A DNA stretch of 64,000 nucleotides. Origin: Triatoma infestans (Eukaryota > Arthropoda > Insecta > Hemiptera > Reduviidae). The stretch spans positions 1 to 64,000 of the forward strand of contig JAAEAF010001529.1 in the NCBI GenBank assembly GCA_011037195.1, given 5' to 3'. Under the pieces are notes generated by a model that worked only from the letters and a program-made list of their open reading frames with translations, was not told where the DNA came from and searched no databases. A program made the translations under genes and the position numbers. Within the stretch, counting starts at the first letter, position 1, and each line of letters opens with the position of its first letter. Of the stretch, positions 1 through 12,417 are shown piece by piece.

Positions 1-1200
1 TATATGAATTCTTGATCTAAATTATCTAACAAATAGACATCATTAAATGAAGTCTTGATCGAAATTATACTGTATTAGGCATTATACAGTTATGTAATTG
101 TTAATTATTGGGAGCTTTTTACTATATTGTAAAAACCTATGTCAAGAGAAAAAAAAAGAGGATCCGAAATATAGATTTATGGTTCTTAAAACAGGATGCG
201 AAGTAAAATTTTTGGGAGAAGGCCGTGGGTGCTCGAACAAATAAAGACAAAAATAAAAAAGAGCTGATTGGAATATCTTAAAGATAAAAAGCATTCATTC
301 TAAATAGTCACCAATGATTAGAGTCATCAAACTATATCCAACCTTGCTTTCTATCGGTTGATGTCATTTATACACTGAAAATTTAATGTTTAGATTTAGA
401 TGTCTCTAGAGAAGCAATCAGTTGTTGCACCAAAAAAATAAGGTTTCTACATAAAAAAAACTTTCGAAGAATGCATTGTAGGGGTAGTTTTTGTTTTGAT
501 AATTGAACACTATCTTTTATTTTAGTTTGTACGCAATTAGAATGTATTTTTTTTATAAAATTTTTAAAGAAGTAAATCTAGATAAAAAAAAATCTTTCAT
601 TTCATGAATAAAAAAATAAAAATAGACAATTTTTCCAAAACCATTGCAGCGGGGACAAAACTTTAATTTTGAACCTTCAAAGTAGGAATATTTTGATGTT
701 TGAGATGTGTCAAATTGGGTTCACAAACTTGCACAAATAGTTGACATTAGATAGTGGCACTAAAATAAGGTCTAAAATATATGCATTAAATGTCATATTT
801 CATATACACATACACACAAACACACAAAGAGTTTTTCCTTTCTGAATTCTCGTTTTATGGTAATACTTTGGATACTAACATTGCTAAAAACGAAAAATTG
901 CAGGAAGCTCAAACATAATATTCGGTACAAAGATTTCCTTCAAAATCGTAAACCATCATTACTGAATTTTTCGTTTTTTTGAAATATTGAAGTCTGAAAA
1001 TGTTGAGAAATGGTCTATCTCTCTTCTCTCTGTGTGTTTGTGTGGAGAGACCTATTTCTAAAACCAATTGTTCAGACTCCAAAATTCAGGTACAACCTCA
1101 ATTCGAAAATTTGGCATGAGAAAGTAAAAAACGACTACTATGAGAAAGTAAAAAAAAAAAATTAATTCAACTAACCCCTTACCATTAAATTTATATTTAC
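1..1200 (-). other. RAP1GDS1 intron running off the window
   Basis: No exon of the armadillo gene was found here. The stretch is AT-rich. Around 862-1045 there is a fragment of the abundant window-wide repeat (words such as GCAGGAAGCTCAAAC near 900, then a short GT-rich run near 1030). Confidence 0.5.
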
Positions 1201-4040
1201 CTCCATTCAGTATGATTACGATGAGATCACAGGCCATTTTTAATAAATTCCGTGTTTCATCATCATCAACAAGGCCACAATGTTTTTCCATCAGTTCTAT
1301 CAATAATTCGCAAAGTCCAGCTCTAGCAAGGTGCAGTCGAACCTCATCTAAAACACAAAGAAAAATTGGAGATAGGGATTAACCTATTTATTAATGTAGA
1401 GTTGTATATTAGATGGAAAATGGAAATTGTAAATTTCATCTTGAGAATTTTTCATTGGAGTTAAGTTTGTAAGTAATTACAAATTAAACGCATTAAAGTG
1501 CCTATTTCAATTAATACACTTCGAAGGGAAGCTTATGTAACCAACCTACCATTTTCAGCTTGGCTGTGAAGTAGTTCTACACATAGCTCACTAAGTTCAC
1601 CGTTAGTTGACTCTGCTAACACTTTCACAGTAACTCCACATAGTCTTTCGCTAAGACCTAATAAATATCAATCACAAATAAATAAAAAAAATATTATCGG
1701 TGCCCTAGATGACAAAAGTGAAAACATACACATCGGCAAATTCCATTTTATATTGAGAAAATATAGAGAAATTTTATAGCTAAAAAGCAAATTTAAGAAT
1801 TAAATGAGTAACTAGCGAGACAGACAAATACCTGAATCAGTCAATAATCCTAGTATGACATAGATTTGTATAGCTCGCTCTTCAGCTTGTTTAGTTCCAA
1901 CTCCATACATTAACAAATCACATAATATATCGATTACGCCCATTTCTATTACCTAGAAAGTAATTTTTTTTTTTTTTTTTTAATGAAAAACGTAATTTTT
2001 TGTTAAGATTTATATTAAATAGATAAAAACTATTGCACACCTTTGGATAAATATGATCTTGATTCATAATAACATTCAACAAACAACCAACAGCATTGCT
2101 CCGCAAACGGTCGTTACAATCTGGCAAAGAGCAAGTTCTAAGAAACTCTATTATTTCAGTCAGCCCATAATTCTCCAATACACATGTTCTGGCTTCATCT
2201 AAAAATATACTTAGTATATTTTTTCTAAATAAACAAAAAATTAAATTATGGATTTTATGCCATTGAAGAAAGGTTTGGATAAGAGTCCACAATAAATTAA
2301 ATTTTCTCTATATTTCTGCAGAGGCTGTACAACAAATGCGTCAAATTTTCTAAATTGAATTTTCAACGGGATTACATTCTCCAAAACAGAAAAATTTAGT
2401 TCTATGTGAACCAAAGAACTGTTATTTATGCTACAGGAAAAAGAAATCAAAAATTGCAGGGTGGTCAAACCAGATCTCCTGCTTAAAACTAGGGAAAAAT
2501 TTTAGTCAAAATACGTCACCTGTCATGGGGTTTATTTTTATTTTTTCTGTTTTAAAAGCATTTTCTAGAAAACTGTTTTTTTTTTTTTTTTTAAACTGTA
2601 TATGCGAGTGTGTATATGTATCTACCTACACAATCTCTTGTTAAGAGGGTACTTTGTTAAATCTATAGTTTCTGTAAATTCCAAAACTCTACTTGGGGTT
2701 ACTTAACTACTTCGAAAGACTTTGAAGTGTTAGAAGTCACGAAAGAGTTGAAATTATTAACGACAAAAAAGATGACTAATTTTATGTTTTTAATACTTCT
2801 AATCAGATAACATGGTCAATACAAGTGACAACCAAGAATTATCATATCATTCAGTAATGATCTCTTTCATTCAATCAGAAGTTCATTCACTGGGCGGAAA
2901 ATCCTCAGCTGCAAATTAAACTTAAGAGGTAAAAGCTGTGATAAAAGATTTTCGCGGATTCATTACACAAGATTTAGTAATTCAGTGATATAAGTTCAGA
3001 TTGGAATTCTGAATTGTAGGATGTACTTGTTGTCATAAAACGGTGCATAAAGCGCCAGAGAAAATTCGAGCGTTCCAAGTTTTTCATCTGAAACATTTCA
3101 GACGTAAAGAAAGTCTCCTCCATATTATATGCATTGTGTTAAAAGAAGTGATTAAACCCATGCTTAGTTATGTTAGTTTTGGCGTCATGTTTTGAAAGGC
3201 AGAAGAGGATTTTGAAAGGAATATAAAAGAGGGATGTTAAGACTATACAAAATTCAACAATGATGAAAGAAAAGAGGTCCGCCAGACTTTCTTAAAAACA
3301 AGAAAAAAATAATTCACTGGTAATTTGAGAGAAATGTCTTTGAAAAGTAAGAAACATACACCAAGTACAAAGGTTTGCACTAATTGTAATACATATAGAA
3401 TTCTGAAAGATTTTTTCTTTTTTTACATTCTCAGCTGATTTAAACAACTACTAAAATGAAATAAACATATCCATCAGAACTCATAATATGTCGGGTTATT
3501 TAAATTATATATTACTTACTATTTTCATAACAAATGTTACCAATAGCTCTACAAGCCTGGTTTTTTGTTTCTTCTAAAGGGGATGACAGTAGTTTAATCA
3601 GTGGTGTAATAACTGTATTCTTCGATAATACTGCGCGTGGAGGTTCAGCCTTACAGAGTGCAGCAAGTGCTTCAGCCGCTTTGGTTTCAACATCTATTAT
3701 TCCGCAACCAAGAAATGCCGAAACTTCTTTTGCCCAGTGAACAGAATCTACCAACAAGCAATAAACCTTTTTAAGTGGGTACTATGTTAAATCTATAGTT
3801 CTGTATACCCAAAAATCTAGTTATTAAGAGATTGGTTACCTATATTATTCACTTCTTCAGGATTTTCTAAGTGCGATATGATATTATCAAACAATTCCAA
3901 AGCATCTTTCCGGTCTTCCTTTAATAACTCTAAATTTTCAAGTATCAGAGGTAACTTTTCTATATCTGAAAGATAGTAAATTAATATGACAAATTACGTA
4001 AAAGTACTGTTTTTTAACTTGTTAATAACTTACCAGCCAT
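1201..4040 (-). CDS. RAP1GDS1: Rap1 GTPase-GDP dissociation stimulator 1 (SmgGDS/vimar) homologue, 5' part
   Basis: Armadillo-repeat protein; known members bind and chaperone small GTPases with C-terminal polybasic tails (Rho, Rap1, Ras types) in the cytosol. Seven coding exons join in phase on the minus strand: 4040-4034, 3965-3840, 3747-3520, 2198-2041, 1952-1832, 1657-1550 and 1347-1201, each with GT donor and AG acceptor. The start is set by an ATG whose coding exon is only 7 bases. The peptide opens MADIEKLPLILENLELLKED. Diagnostic stretches are AIGNICYENNEART across the third junction, the LLNVIMNQD helix, VIEMGVIDILCDLLM, and LARAGLCELLIELMEKHCG followed by LKMACDLIVIIL, matching the armadillo repeats of vertebrate RAP1GDS1 in order. 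The visible part encodes about 298 residues, roughly half the usual 550-610. The last visible exon ends in a GTAAAT donor at 1200, and no further exon is seen down to position 1, so the rest lies left of the window. Family assignment is good; exact orthology is inferred. Confidence 0.85.
2210..3511 (-). other. Large RAP1GDS1 intron
   Basis: Intron between the exons ending at 3520 and beginning at 2198. Nothing coding recognised. A 40-bp word at about 2641-2682 recurs at 3771-3815 in the neighbouring intron of the same gene. Confidence 0.5.
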
Positions 4041-4860
4041 TTTAATTGATCAATTAGTTATTAAGATAGCAGATAAAGAACAATAAAACTACTTCATATC
4101 ACCTTCCACGGAATTGAAATAAAAAAATATTTATGCAGATATTAATCACTTTTATAAAGTCTAAATCATAAATGTTTCTTCTAACCAGAAACCAGCTGGT
4201 AAACCAATTTATAATTACATTAAATCCTGAAACAAGATGCCACCCTTTCTAGATTAAATCGTATAACTAAAGAATAAAGACAAAACTCGCTGAATCTCGA
4301 TATGCAGAGCAGTAACTAGCAGTCAAGTTACCACTATCGAGTTATTGACAACTACCTAACTATCGATATTACATACATGTGGTGTGCTGCCTTGACTACA
4401 GCCAAGCCATTGTTCAGAACAATTGAAAGAATGTATTACAAAAATTGTTACTTTTTACTGTACAAAATCGTTTAGTTTAATAAATTTTCAACTTGATGTT
4501 ACCCCCTTGAATATCATTCTTGGAATCATGCCACCAACCGTAGTCATACTTTTCTCGTACCTACCACTAATTTTATCCCCTATTACTGCTCTGAGAAGAT
4601 AAGAGGAAATATTTTTGGAGTACAGCGATCATTAGGGCCTGCCACTTTTTACTTAGCATACTTTCGCCTCTTCATGGTATGTATGATCCAACCAAAAATA
4701 TCTATACAAAAGACCAGTTTTCAGTAATGAAGGTTGTTATTTATAATTTTGAGAGACAATGGGACAATCCATAATCTAGTCCATAATTTGGGAATAATTT
4801 ACCTTAAAGCGCATAAGCATTAAAGACCAAAGTCAACTAAATACTTATACGAACCTTTTT
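4041..4860. promoter_or_regulatory. Upstream region of RAP1GDS1
   Basis: Upstream of the minus-strand start at 4040. Any 5' UTR and promoter of RAP1GDS1 should lie here, but I see no decisive core-promoter motif and no coding potential. Confidence 0.3.
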
Positions 4861-4929
4861 CAGACTATGAAACTTGAATCCTTATGTCATGCAAATTCCG
4901 AGACAGAAGTTTTAGCTGAATGGCACATT

Positions 4930-5110
4930 GGACAGAAACACTGCATTGAAGTGAATTCTTTATACGAAATTGGTGAATTTGCTCTGACGATGGATGAAAA
5001 TCCGAAACCGGTCATCAATAAAAGGAACATGCATGCTACGACGGATAAAATACTGGATATTATCCAGCATTGCGGACCCATCCACATATTCAGCAAATAT
5101 ATTTATACTA
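4930..5110 (+). repeat. Interspersed repeat with hammerhead-like core, copy B
   Basis: Contains CTGACGA (4984-4990), one T, then GGAT-GAAA-ATCC (a 4-bp stem with tetraloop, 4992-5003), GAAA (5004-5007) and CCGGTC (5008-5013). This is the order of conserved boxes in a hammerhead ribozyme, except for the extra T. The tail TCCAGCATTGCGGA (from about 5061) recurs in other copies at 17.36 and 24.71 kb. Hammerheads with very short stem III are known from Penelope-like retroelements and some satellites; that link is inference here. Confidence 0.5.
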
Positions 5111-5259
5111 ATATATATATGTACACTTATAATAAATTAACAAATCTAGATCGTACAGGATATTTATAAGTGATCTGAAAGTAATAAGTAATCCATAATA
5201 TATATATAGGTATATATGCAGGTCTATAATATGTAGGTATATATATTCTATCTTTATAA

Positions 5260-5720
5260 CGCCTCATCTTATAGGATCCCGATAGTACATACTTTGGAAA
5301 TCGTTGATCTAATTTTGTATTAATTTTTAGCTTGGTTAAGTTTAAATTACTTAAGTTTATTCTAAGATATTTTCTCGCTCATTCATTTTAATATTCATTT
5401 ATCTCGCTCATTCATTTATTTTTCTCTGTAATTATTATTTATTTGTTTTAGATCAATAAAAGGATTTTGTTTTTATAAATATTTGGGGTTTTCTTTGGTG
5501 ACTTTCTACAAGAAAGAGGGATATCGGGAGAGACCTTACTTCTTTCGCAATGAGTAAGCGGAAAGGAGGTACAATTACTACTCAGATCTTGTTGGTATCC
5601 GTCAAACTGGTGTCTTTGGTAATTTTATTACCACCCAACAAACAACACCGAATGGTATCTCTAGCTCCGCAATGAGTCACGAAGTAAAACAAAAACAAAA
5701 CGTAATATGAAACATTCAAA
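5260..5720 (+). repeat. Possible LTR and leader relic
   Basis: An AATAAA at about 5455 is followed by a short spacer and then non-coding sequence resembling the 3' end of an LTR and a retroelement leader (TTGGTGACTTTCTACAAG near 5495; TTGTTGGTATCCGTCAAAC near 5588). No second LTR or gag/pol was found nearby, so this is weak. Confidence 0.2.
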
Positions 5721-6149
5721 CGACTTAATCCTCTTAATATAGTGATACTTATAATGACACATTTGCTTAAAATTTCAAATTTTGTACATACGTCCATATC
5801 AGTTGTAAATATGTCCATCAATTTTGCACATACATATACAGTTGGCGGTGAGGGGAGAAGTGTCAACTTACCAACGGAGGCAGGTAGGGAATATTACAGG
5901 TAGAGAACGCCAATAATATTTGAATTTTAAAGTCTAATTCCTCACATAAAACAATTTTTTCAGAATAATGTTTCAAATACAAATACAATAAAAGTGATTG
6001 TGCAGTTAGTATTCAGAGTTTAAAGGAAACCGTTATAATTGTTTTCTAAACAATTCCAAAAACTCAAAAACCTATTCTGTAAGATAGCATTTCCGGTTAA
6101 TCGATTTTCATCAAATCGCACACACAACAAGTCAACATGTGTAGTATAT

Positions 6150-6285
6150 AACAGAAACATTAAGTTGAAGTAAACTCTGTATACGAACTTGATAACTTTA
6201 CTCTGACGATTGATGAAAGTCCGAAACAGGTCAGGAATAACAGAAATAATGCTGATAAAATCAGATAATATGTATTTATATGTGT
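6150..6285 (+). repeat. Hammerhead-like repeat, copy C (decayed)
   Basis: CTGACGA at 6203-6209 is followed by a weakened stem, then CCGAAACAGGTCAGG. Upstream and downstream words (GTATACGAACTTG; AATGCTGATAAAATC) match copy B at 4.95-5.05 kb. Confidence 0.45.
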
Positions 6286-6339
6286 AGACAGTATACGAAA
6301 TTCAAAGAAAAGCCGTTGAAGCCATTTTCGAGAAAATCG

Positions 6340-6565
6340 CGAAGAACTGAAAATAAACCTCGTTAATGTCTCACTTCGGCGTGGTGGATTTTGTCCAAAA
6401 TCTTCGTGTCAGATGCGGTGGTAGTACCTAAACGGAATACCACGTTTGAGCTTCCTGCGATTTTTCATTTTTGAGATATTTTGTACACTAGAAACAGATT
6501 TGTCTACTCAGAGGATTTCAAAACATGTATTTCTGGTGAAACCACAGTCATCGCTTTCTTGTATT
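6340..6565 (-). repeat. Abundant noncoding repeat, partial copy
   Basis: Reverse-oriented copy of the family described at 58925-60735. Shared words, read on the minus strand, include CGCAGGAAGCTCAAACGTGG, GCATCTGACACGAAGATTTT and the CGGAAGT-type box region. No ORF. Confidence 0.6.
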
Positions 6566-6569
6566 ATTA

Positions 6570-7430
6570 ACAAGGGCCATTAATTCTTAGTTATGTAAAT
6601 ACTTAATTTAGCGGATTGCATATAGCGCAATATAACGTTTCTGGGGGTAACATATCATTCACATACGTAATAAACTCCATAGATCCGCATTTTCAAATAT
6701 TGAAGTTTTGTGTGGACTAATAATATTTTGGTGAAATAAAATACACTCCTGTAGATCTAATACTGAATGAGCGCTAATGACCGCAGTTGTCGATGCGCTT
6801 TAAAAAAAAAAAAAAATACTGAATGAGAATTAAAAACTTCATTCTGATGTTGAATATTAATTTTTTTCTAAACCGATTAAATTGGTTCTTAACTAGTATG
6901 AACATAAAAAAAAAAAATATGAGAAGTTTCAAATACTGAGAATTTACTTTATTCATGTCAAATATTCTCTATCTTTATTAACCTGCTCTCTTTAATGTAA
7001 CCCGTTGTTTTTTGGAATAAATTGTCTTGAAATATTTCGTGTGTTGCCGCTATATGTCGGGCTAGTTAGAGTTGGATATTGCTTTCCTTCACTTGTGAGA
7101 AAAAGTTACGGCTGCTTTTACTTTTTGTCCCTTGTGATTAAAAGTTTAATGTCACTACTCCAGAAAAAATATCTTTTATTTACATAGATATGATAAAAAT
7201 GGTTACCAGAAAGAAATTATTAAAATCTCTTTTGTTTAAAAAAATATATTAATGTCAGCCTAAAAAATATATTAATCCTCAGCAAACATAATACAAAAAA
7301 ATCTGCTGTGAAACACTTATACGATTTTCTCTTACGGCAATTTACTTAGTTTTGATGTATGACTTATTTATAAGAGAATTAGATTAGACTGAAAGGTGGT
7401 GACTGGGCCTAATTCCACCGCGACCTACAC
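6570..7430. other. AT-rich intergenic, nothing recognised
   Basis: Short A and T runs and low-complexity sequence; no gene, RNA or clear element seen. Confidence 0.4.
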
Positions 7431-7439
7431 TACGAGGTC

Positions 7440-7850
7440 TATGGGTTACATCATCAATAGGTTACAGCACGTCCTCCAACTTCGCCCTTCTAACCAGGTC
7501 TAGCAGCTGAAAACAGCAAAGACGAAGCTCATGGCTTTGGGATTGCTTACTCCCAACTGAAGAAACCCTGTCCTCATAAGGCTAGCACACTCATAAAGAA
7601 TGTGTATCGGGGTTTCTTCTTTGGCCTTACAGAATCGGTACATTGCGCTGTCTACAAATAGTAGCTGGAGCAAGTGGCTATTCAGCCTACAATGCCCGAT
7701 TTGTAGACTCACTATTATCCTTATATCCTTCCGACTATGGTTTAGTAGGTCCCTGGTAAATTTTGTTATGTTTATTAATAAAGAGTTCAGCCTGCCTCTT
7801 ATCCCTGTGTTCTCTCCCCATTGCAGAGCGCCACCATCGACGCTGCTTTT
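7440..7850 (-). mobile_element. Jockey-like LINE relic, C-terminal end of pol
   Basis: The minus strand encodes a 70-aa open stretch (7712-7500) with the pattern GHCRLNSHLLQLLFVDSAMY, then RFCKAKEETPIHILYECA. This is the cysteine/histidine region that follows RT and RNase H at the end of pol in Jockey-type non-LTR elements. The reading frame is closed by stops on both sides, so it is a dead fragment. Confidence 0.65.
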
Positions 7851-7859
7851 CTGCCTATA

Positions 7860-8170
7860 AGAGTATTAAGTAGGTACGAAATTTCACACAACTTGAAAAG
7901 CATATGAAGCATCAGAAATAAAACATAAAGCCGTACTTCCGGTTTGTCCGAAAACTCTGAACCATATGCGTAGTAAGTAGTGCCTAAACGGAATACTAAG
8001 AGCTTCCTATGATGTGTCGTTTGTGAGATATTTTTTTCACATATATACAACACACAATTCACGTGAGTACGAACATTTTTTCGTACTCTGGGAACCTCAA
8101 AACATTTCCGGAGAAAACATAATTTCAAAACTTTACACGATCGCAATACTTCCTCTTACTAAAAATCGAA
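7860..8170 (-). repeat. Abundant noncoding repeat, partial copy with outer end
   Basis: Reverse-oriented copy. The outer end is at about 8160, where the minus strand reads AGTAAGAGGAAGTATTGCGA, the word that marks the tip of other copies. Also shares the CGGAAGTACGG and CCGTTTAGGCACTAC-type boxes. Confidence 0.6.
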
Positions 8171-8429
8171 AAAAAATGATTCATGGGATCTGAGTGAGAG
8201 TTAGTGAGTCAGACTTAAATTTCAACTGTCATTACAAGCTTGCCAAGGAGTTGTAACAGAGGCCGATGTTATTATAGTATATCACAATTAGTTAAACAAA
8301 TATAATTACCGCCACCTTTATTTGTATTGGATGTATTAACTAAACGTTTAGTTAAATATTCCAGATTTAAAAAATATTTGCCAATTTAAGTGTAATAATT
8401 GCAATAAAACAAATTCGTAAATATTTCAC

Positions 8430-9200
8430 ATCAGATTTTTACTTTTTTTTACTGCTGTAAGAATAAGTAACCTTTGAGTTTCTTTTCCATGAGATCCGAC
8501 AGGAAGTTGCCTGTCAAAACCTTGACTGTAAGTACCACTTTTCTGAATGGATTTCCCATTTTGTTTGGATCCGATTTTCTTATTGCTCATATGTAGAACT
8601 ATTTCCTTTATTTGAAACATTTTTCTGGAAAAATTCATTTTAGAGAGGTTTTGAGGGAGGAGTAAGATTTAGTTAGTGATCTGGTAAGTCACTTCAGAAT
8701 ATTGCACAGGTCTTTCTCCCATAATAAAGTTAATTAGAATTAAATTTGGTAAAATTCCGAGTTTGGGATAATCGATTGACCAGTAATATGAATTTTCTGA
8801 ACTTTTTTTTAGTTTCTCTTGATTTTCTCGGCAATGATGTTCAAAATTTTGTTTTAATTTGGATACTAACTAATCTCAAAGGCCTTTTTTTTGAGAAAAT
8901 TGATTTTAGGCGGTTTTTGGAAGGGGCGCCATTAGATTTCCCTTCTAAAGTGTCATTTCAATGTATTGTTTGATTCAATGAGCTATAAACTACTAATGAG
9001 AATTATGTTGCTAAAATTCCATTTGAAGAATATCGTTTGACCCAAATTGCGAATTTCGTTAACTGTATTTTTAGATTTGCACGATTTCCTTAGGCACAGT
9101 GCCAGGGATTTCTTTAAACTAGGTGTAGCAACGTTCATCTGAAAATCTATCACTTCTACTTAAAACTCTTTTTCGAGATTTTTTTTTTTTTTGAGGTTCA
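8430..9200 (+). repeat. Abundant noncoding repeat, decayed inner units
   Basis: Contains inner-unit words of the family: AATTCCGAGTTTGGGATAATC with GATTGACCAG near 8755, then GATTTTCTCGG and TTTTGG-rich boxes, and a further partial unit to about 9200. No coding potential. Confidence 0.5.
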
Positions 9201-9950
9201 CGCTACCTCTGATTGTCATGCATTAGTGTGATCCTCCAGCTATTTAATATTCCGTAAATTTTGAAGTTTTTAGAAAATGTATCATTAGAACCACAAGAAT
9301 CGTAATAAGAGAAAGTTGTGTCAGTTACACCTGACATTTTAAATTTATTCTGCTCCTCTTCTAATTTAGAGAGAATACAGGACCCCAATTATTATTAAAG
9401 TATTGGTATTATACTTTAAAATGTTGATATAAATTAGAATTACTTCTTCCTGTATATTAAATCACATGTAATAAAACTTGATCACTAGATCTGGATTTAA
9501 TAGAAATCAAATCTAATATTCCATAATTAAGTATATTTGAAAAAACATGAATCTTGTAAAAAAAAAATTCTGCTTCACTTTTGCATCTTCTAGTGAATCT
9601 TATGCCTCAGACCAATTTTGTAATACAGATAGAATCAAATTTGTCTGGTTAATCTGATAGAACTTCGGGAAAACCATATCCTGATCGAATATTGAATATG
9701 GAAGATCATTTTCTTTCTCTTCACACGGACATTCTTTATGAAAAGCAACAGGTGTTGGAGGTTCTCTTTTCCTATTAACTTTCCATAGAAGGAAACTGAT
9801 AAAGAATACTGATAAACACAGCTTGGCTACCTAATTAAGATTAAATTCAATAAATATATTTTTTTAATTTAATTTAATGATAATTCTCACTTAAAGAATT
9901 GAATCACTTCTAATGAGGCTATTGGCCTGCTTGAGCCTCTATACATAAAA
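9201..9950. other. Intergenic, nothing recognised
   Basis: AT-rich; no element or gene identified. Confidence 0.4.
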
Positions 9951-11570
9951 GCAAAAAAAGAGGTATTGCAAGGCACGTGTTCTCTACAAGAAGGCAACAA
10001 ATAGGGGAATCTTTAGATCAATATCTCAGCGTTTTGAAAAACTACTAAGGACTGCACTTTTGGGGGGTGAAGTTATTTGCGTCCGAGATTGTTCTACTTC
10101 CCCTTGATACCCAACTAAGCGAAAAAATCTGTCTTCAACACTGCCTTTTCATAGTGGGCCACGCGACGAAGAATGGCTAAATAGTCGAAGTCATGGCGTA
10201 GAGAAAAAAACACTTAATAACCGATTAACCTGTGACGCTGTGACAGTAGATCAAAATAGAGATGACTATATACGTGACGCCTTCATCAGTGGAATGTTAT
10301 CCTCTCATAAACGTCAGCTTCTCCTATAAAATATAACTTTACCTCTAAACACAGCAGTTGACCAAGCTTGTGCTGAAGCTCGATAACTGAATCAACCAGT
10401 ATCGTTTGTGATAATCATATAGTTTAAATCATCTCTCTACACGAATTGACTGCAAACCTTACGATGGATAAAAATCCTAAACCGGTCAGAACCAACAAGC
10501 ATGCTATGAAGGATGAAATCATAACTGTTTTCATTATTCTGAATCCATGCTGATATCCACGCTGTTAGAAGAACTTCTCTTCACAAGATCTCAAAGAATA
10601 TCTTACCTGACTTAGTGTAGCTTCTAGTCATTCTACGCCATGTGATCCCCAAAGTAACTGAAGATGGAACGTTGCCACGGGAAATCCGCAAAACAATCAA
10701 CTTAGGCTCAACTATAAAAATCTGGAACCTTATAAATGGAATCCCTACTGGGCTTCCTATCTCTTCCTTGCACTGCTGCTAACGAAACTTCTCACGAACT
10801 TATGTTTAAGCTCTTAAGAAGGACCTCAACTAGCTTATCGGTTCCAACCAGGTTAACTACTCCTGGCCGGTCTTACTCAAAAGACATATTCGACAAATAA
10901 GCCTTTATTGGCTGCAGTGCTCAGGATCATGGCCCACCCCGCTTCCTGCTAAGTATGTTCCACTGGTGGAAGAAGTAGAACTTCTGGAATGTAATCCCGA
11001 CTACGCTCACACATGAATGCTTGATGGACGAGAAACAAACGTTTTTGATCGTTTAGGAGAAAACACCTTGGATCGGCCCACACCAAACGAAGTTATAACG
11101 AACACAGAAATACATCCGAATACTTACAAACTCCCTAAACTAATCACTCTACGCAGTACACGCAGTATCTAACACCGACTACTGATACGGAAACAACTAT
11201 CAATCTCGAATCAATTGCCTGTTCCGAAAACATCTATCATCCTTATCTAATGGATGATTGGGTTCAATCTAGTGTGCAAGTACCAACTACGAAGAAATTC
11301 GAATATCTGAGGAGATCTACCAGATTAAAGAAACCACCGGCAAACTTGAGGGATTATCACTTTTCATCTTAGAAGGGAAGAATGTGGTTATAATCAGCTG
11401 CATCCAATTATTACTTAAAATGTAAATGTTATTAAAAAAAAACAATTTATAGCGTTCTTATGTAGAATTCTTTAGCATAATAATCACTTCTATTTTTCAA
11501 GGTCTTTTTATTACAATCAATGAATAAAAGCCGTAAATTAAATATTTTTTCTCGCACTCCGTTTTTTAGT
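9950..11570 (+). mobile_element. Ty3/gypsy LTR retrotransposon relic (gag and end of pol)
   Basis: Two decayed coding parts in element order. From about 9970 to 10390 the gag-like reading gives RHVFSTRRQQIGESLDQYLS and later RDAFISGMLSSHKRQLLL, typical of insect gypsy gag. From about 10930 to 11370 the end of pol reads KYVPLVEEVELLECNPDYAH and, near 11305, EYLRRSTRLKKPPANLRDYH, the usual C-terminus of the integrase polyprotein. Stops and frameshifts interrupt both, and protease, RT and RNase H are missing, so it is a large internal deletion. A 3' LTR may start at about 11388 (TGTGGTTATAATC) with an AATAAA near 11523. I found no matching 5' LTR. One hammerhead-like repeat copy (ACGATGGATAAAAATCC, near 10460) lies in the deleted middle. 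Confidence 0.65.
10440..10545 (+). repeat. Hammerhead-like repeat, copy D (decayed)
   Basis: GGAT-AAAA-ATCC stem-loop followed by TAAACCGGTCAGAACC and AACAAGCATGCTATGAAGGA. The paired stem is kept although the first box has decayed to CTTACGA. It lies between the gag and pol parts of the gypsy relic. Confidence 0.45.
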
Positions 11571-12417
11571 AAATACTAAACACTGTAAACCATCAAAAGT
11601 ATAATCATAAGTTTAAATGTGGCAAAACTACAGATTTTTTTGTAACTTGATTAGTAAATATTTTTCCGCTAATCATATGTATGATTTAATAATTACTTAA
11701 GCTGTAACTTATTACAATAAAATCCATTATTACAGTTATACATCAACTAGGATTCTGCAGTAAGTTATGAACTAAATGTTTCTGACAGCGTCCCATGCAA
11801 AATAGTGATACATTAAAGATAAATAAAACGTTTGCGCATAAGAAAGAAAAGCTACTAAATGGACTTAAAAAATTAATCTTCTAATCCTTAGGCTATGGTA
11901 ATAGATATATACAGTTAGCATATGTAATATGTTATAGTTAAAAATAAAATTCTTACATTTGCTCTTCCTCTAATTGTGTAATTATCAAAATAATCTTTCC
12001 ATCTCATTTTTTGTTATTCACTTGTCGGACATGCTATTCCCGTTTTGTGTTTATTAAGTGATAATAATCATGCCAAATAAAAAAAGTGGTTAATCTTGGA
12101 TCATTTTTTTGTTTGTAATAGATACAAAATGCACTTAATTTAAAAAATTTTATTGTTTGTTTTTCAGATACACCTGATAATTTAAAATCTCAATTAAGAT
12201 GGCAATATCTGAAGCTTTAATTTTTTACATACTTCTTTCTGTGACTAGAAGACTTCTAGTTATTATTTGAATTTCAAATTAGAAATCTGAATTTTGATCT
12301 AGAGAATATGTGGAAGGTTATGTTAGGGTTTTCCGCCCAACCTTGTAGGAATGTTTATACTGATTTAAGTATTAGTTTTTAATTTGCCAGTGCTGAAAAA
12401 ATTTTCAGGAATTAGAA
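11571..12417. promoter_or_regulatory. Upstream region of VTA1
   Basis: AT-rich sequence before the VTA1 start. The promoter and 5' UTR must lie here; I see no clear core element. No coding potential beyond this. Confidence 0.3.

Noticed and set aside
2750..3350. Possible retrotransposon fragment in the RAP1GDS1 intron
   Set aside because: Six-frame reading gave only short peptides with frequent stops and no RT, gag or integrase motif.
3534..3740. 68-aa plus-strand ORF
   Set aside because: Exact antisense of a RAP1GDS1 exon.
4867..5169. 100-aa plus-strand ORF
   Set aside because: It runs across the hammerhead-like repeat copy and translates noncoding repeat words; no protein resemblance.
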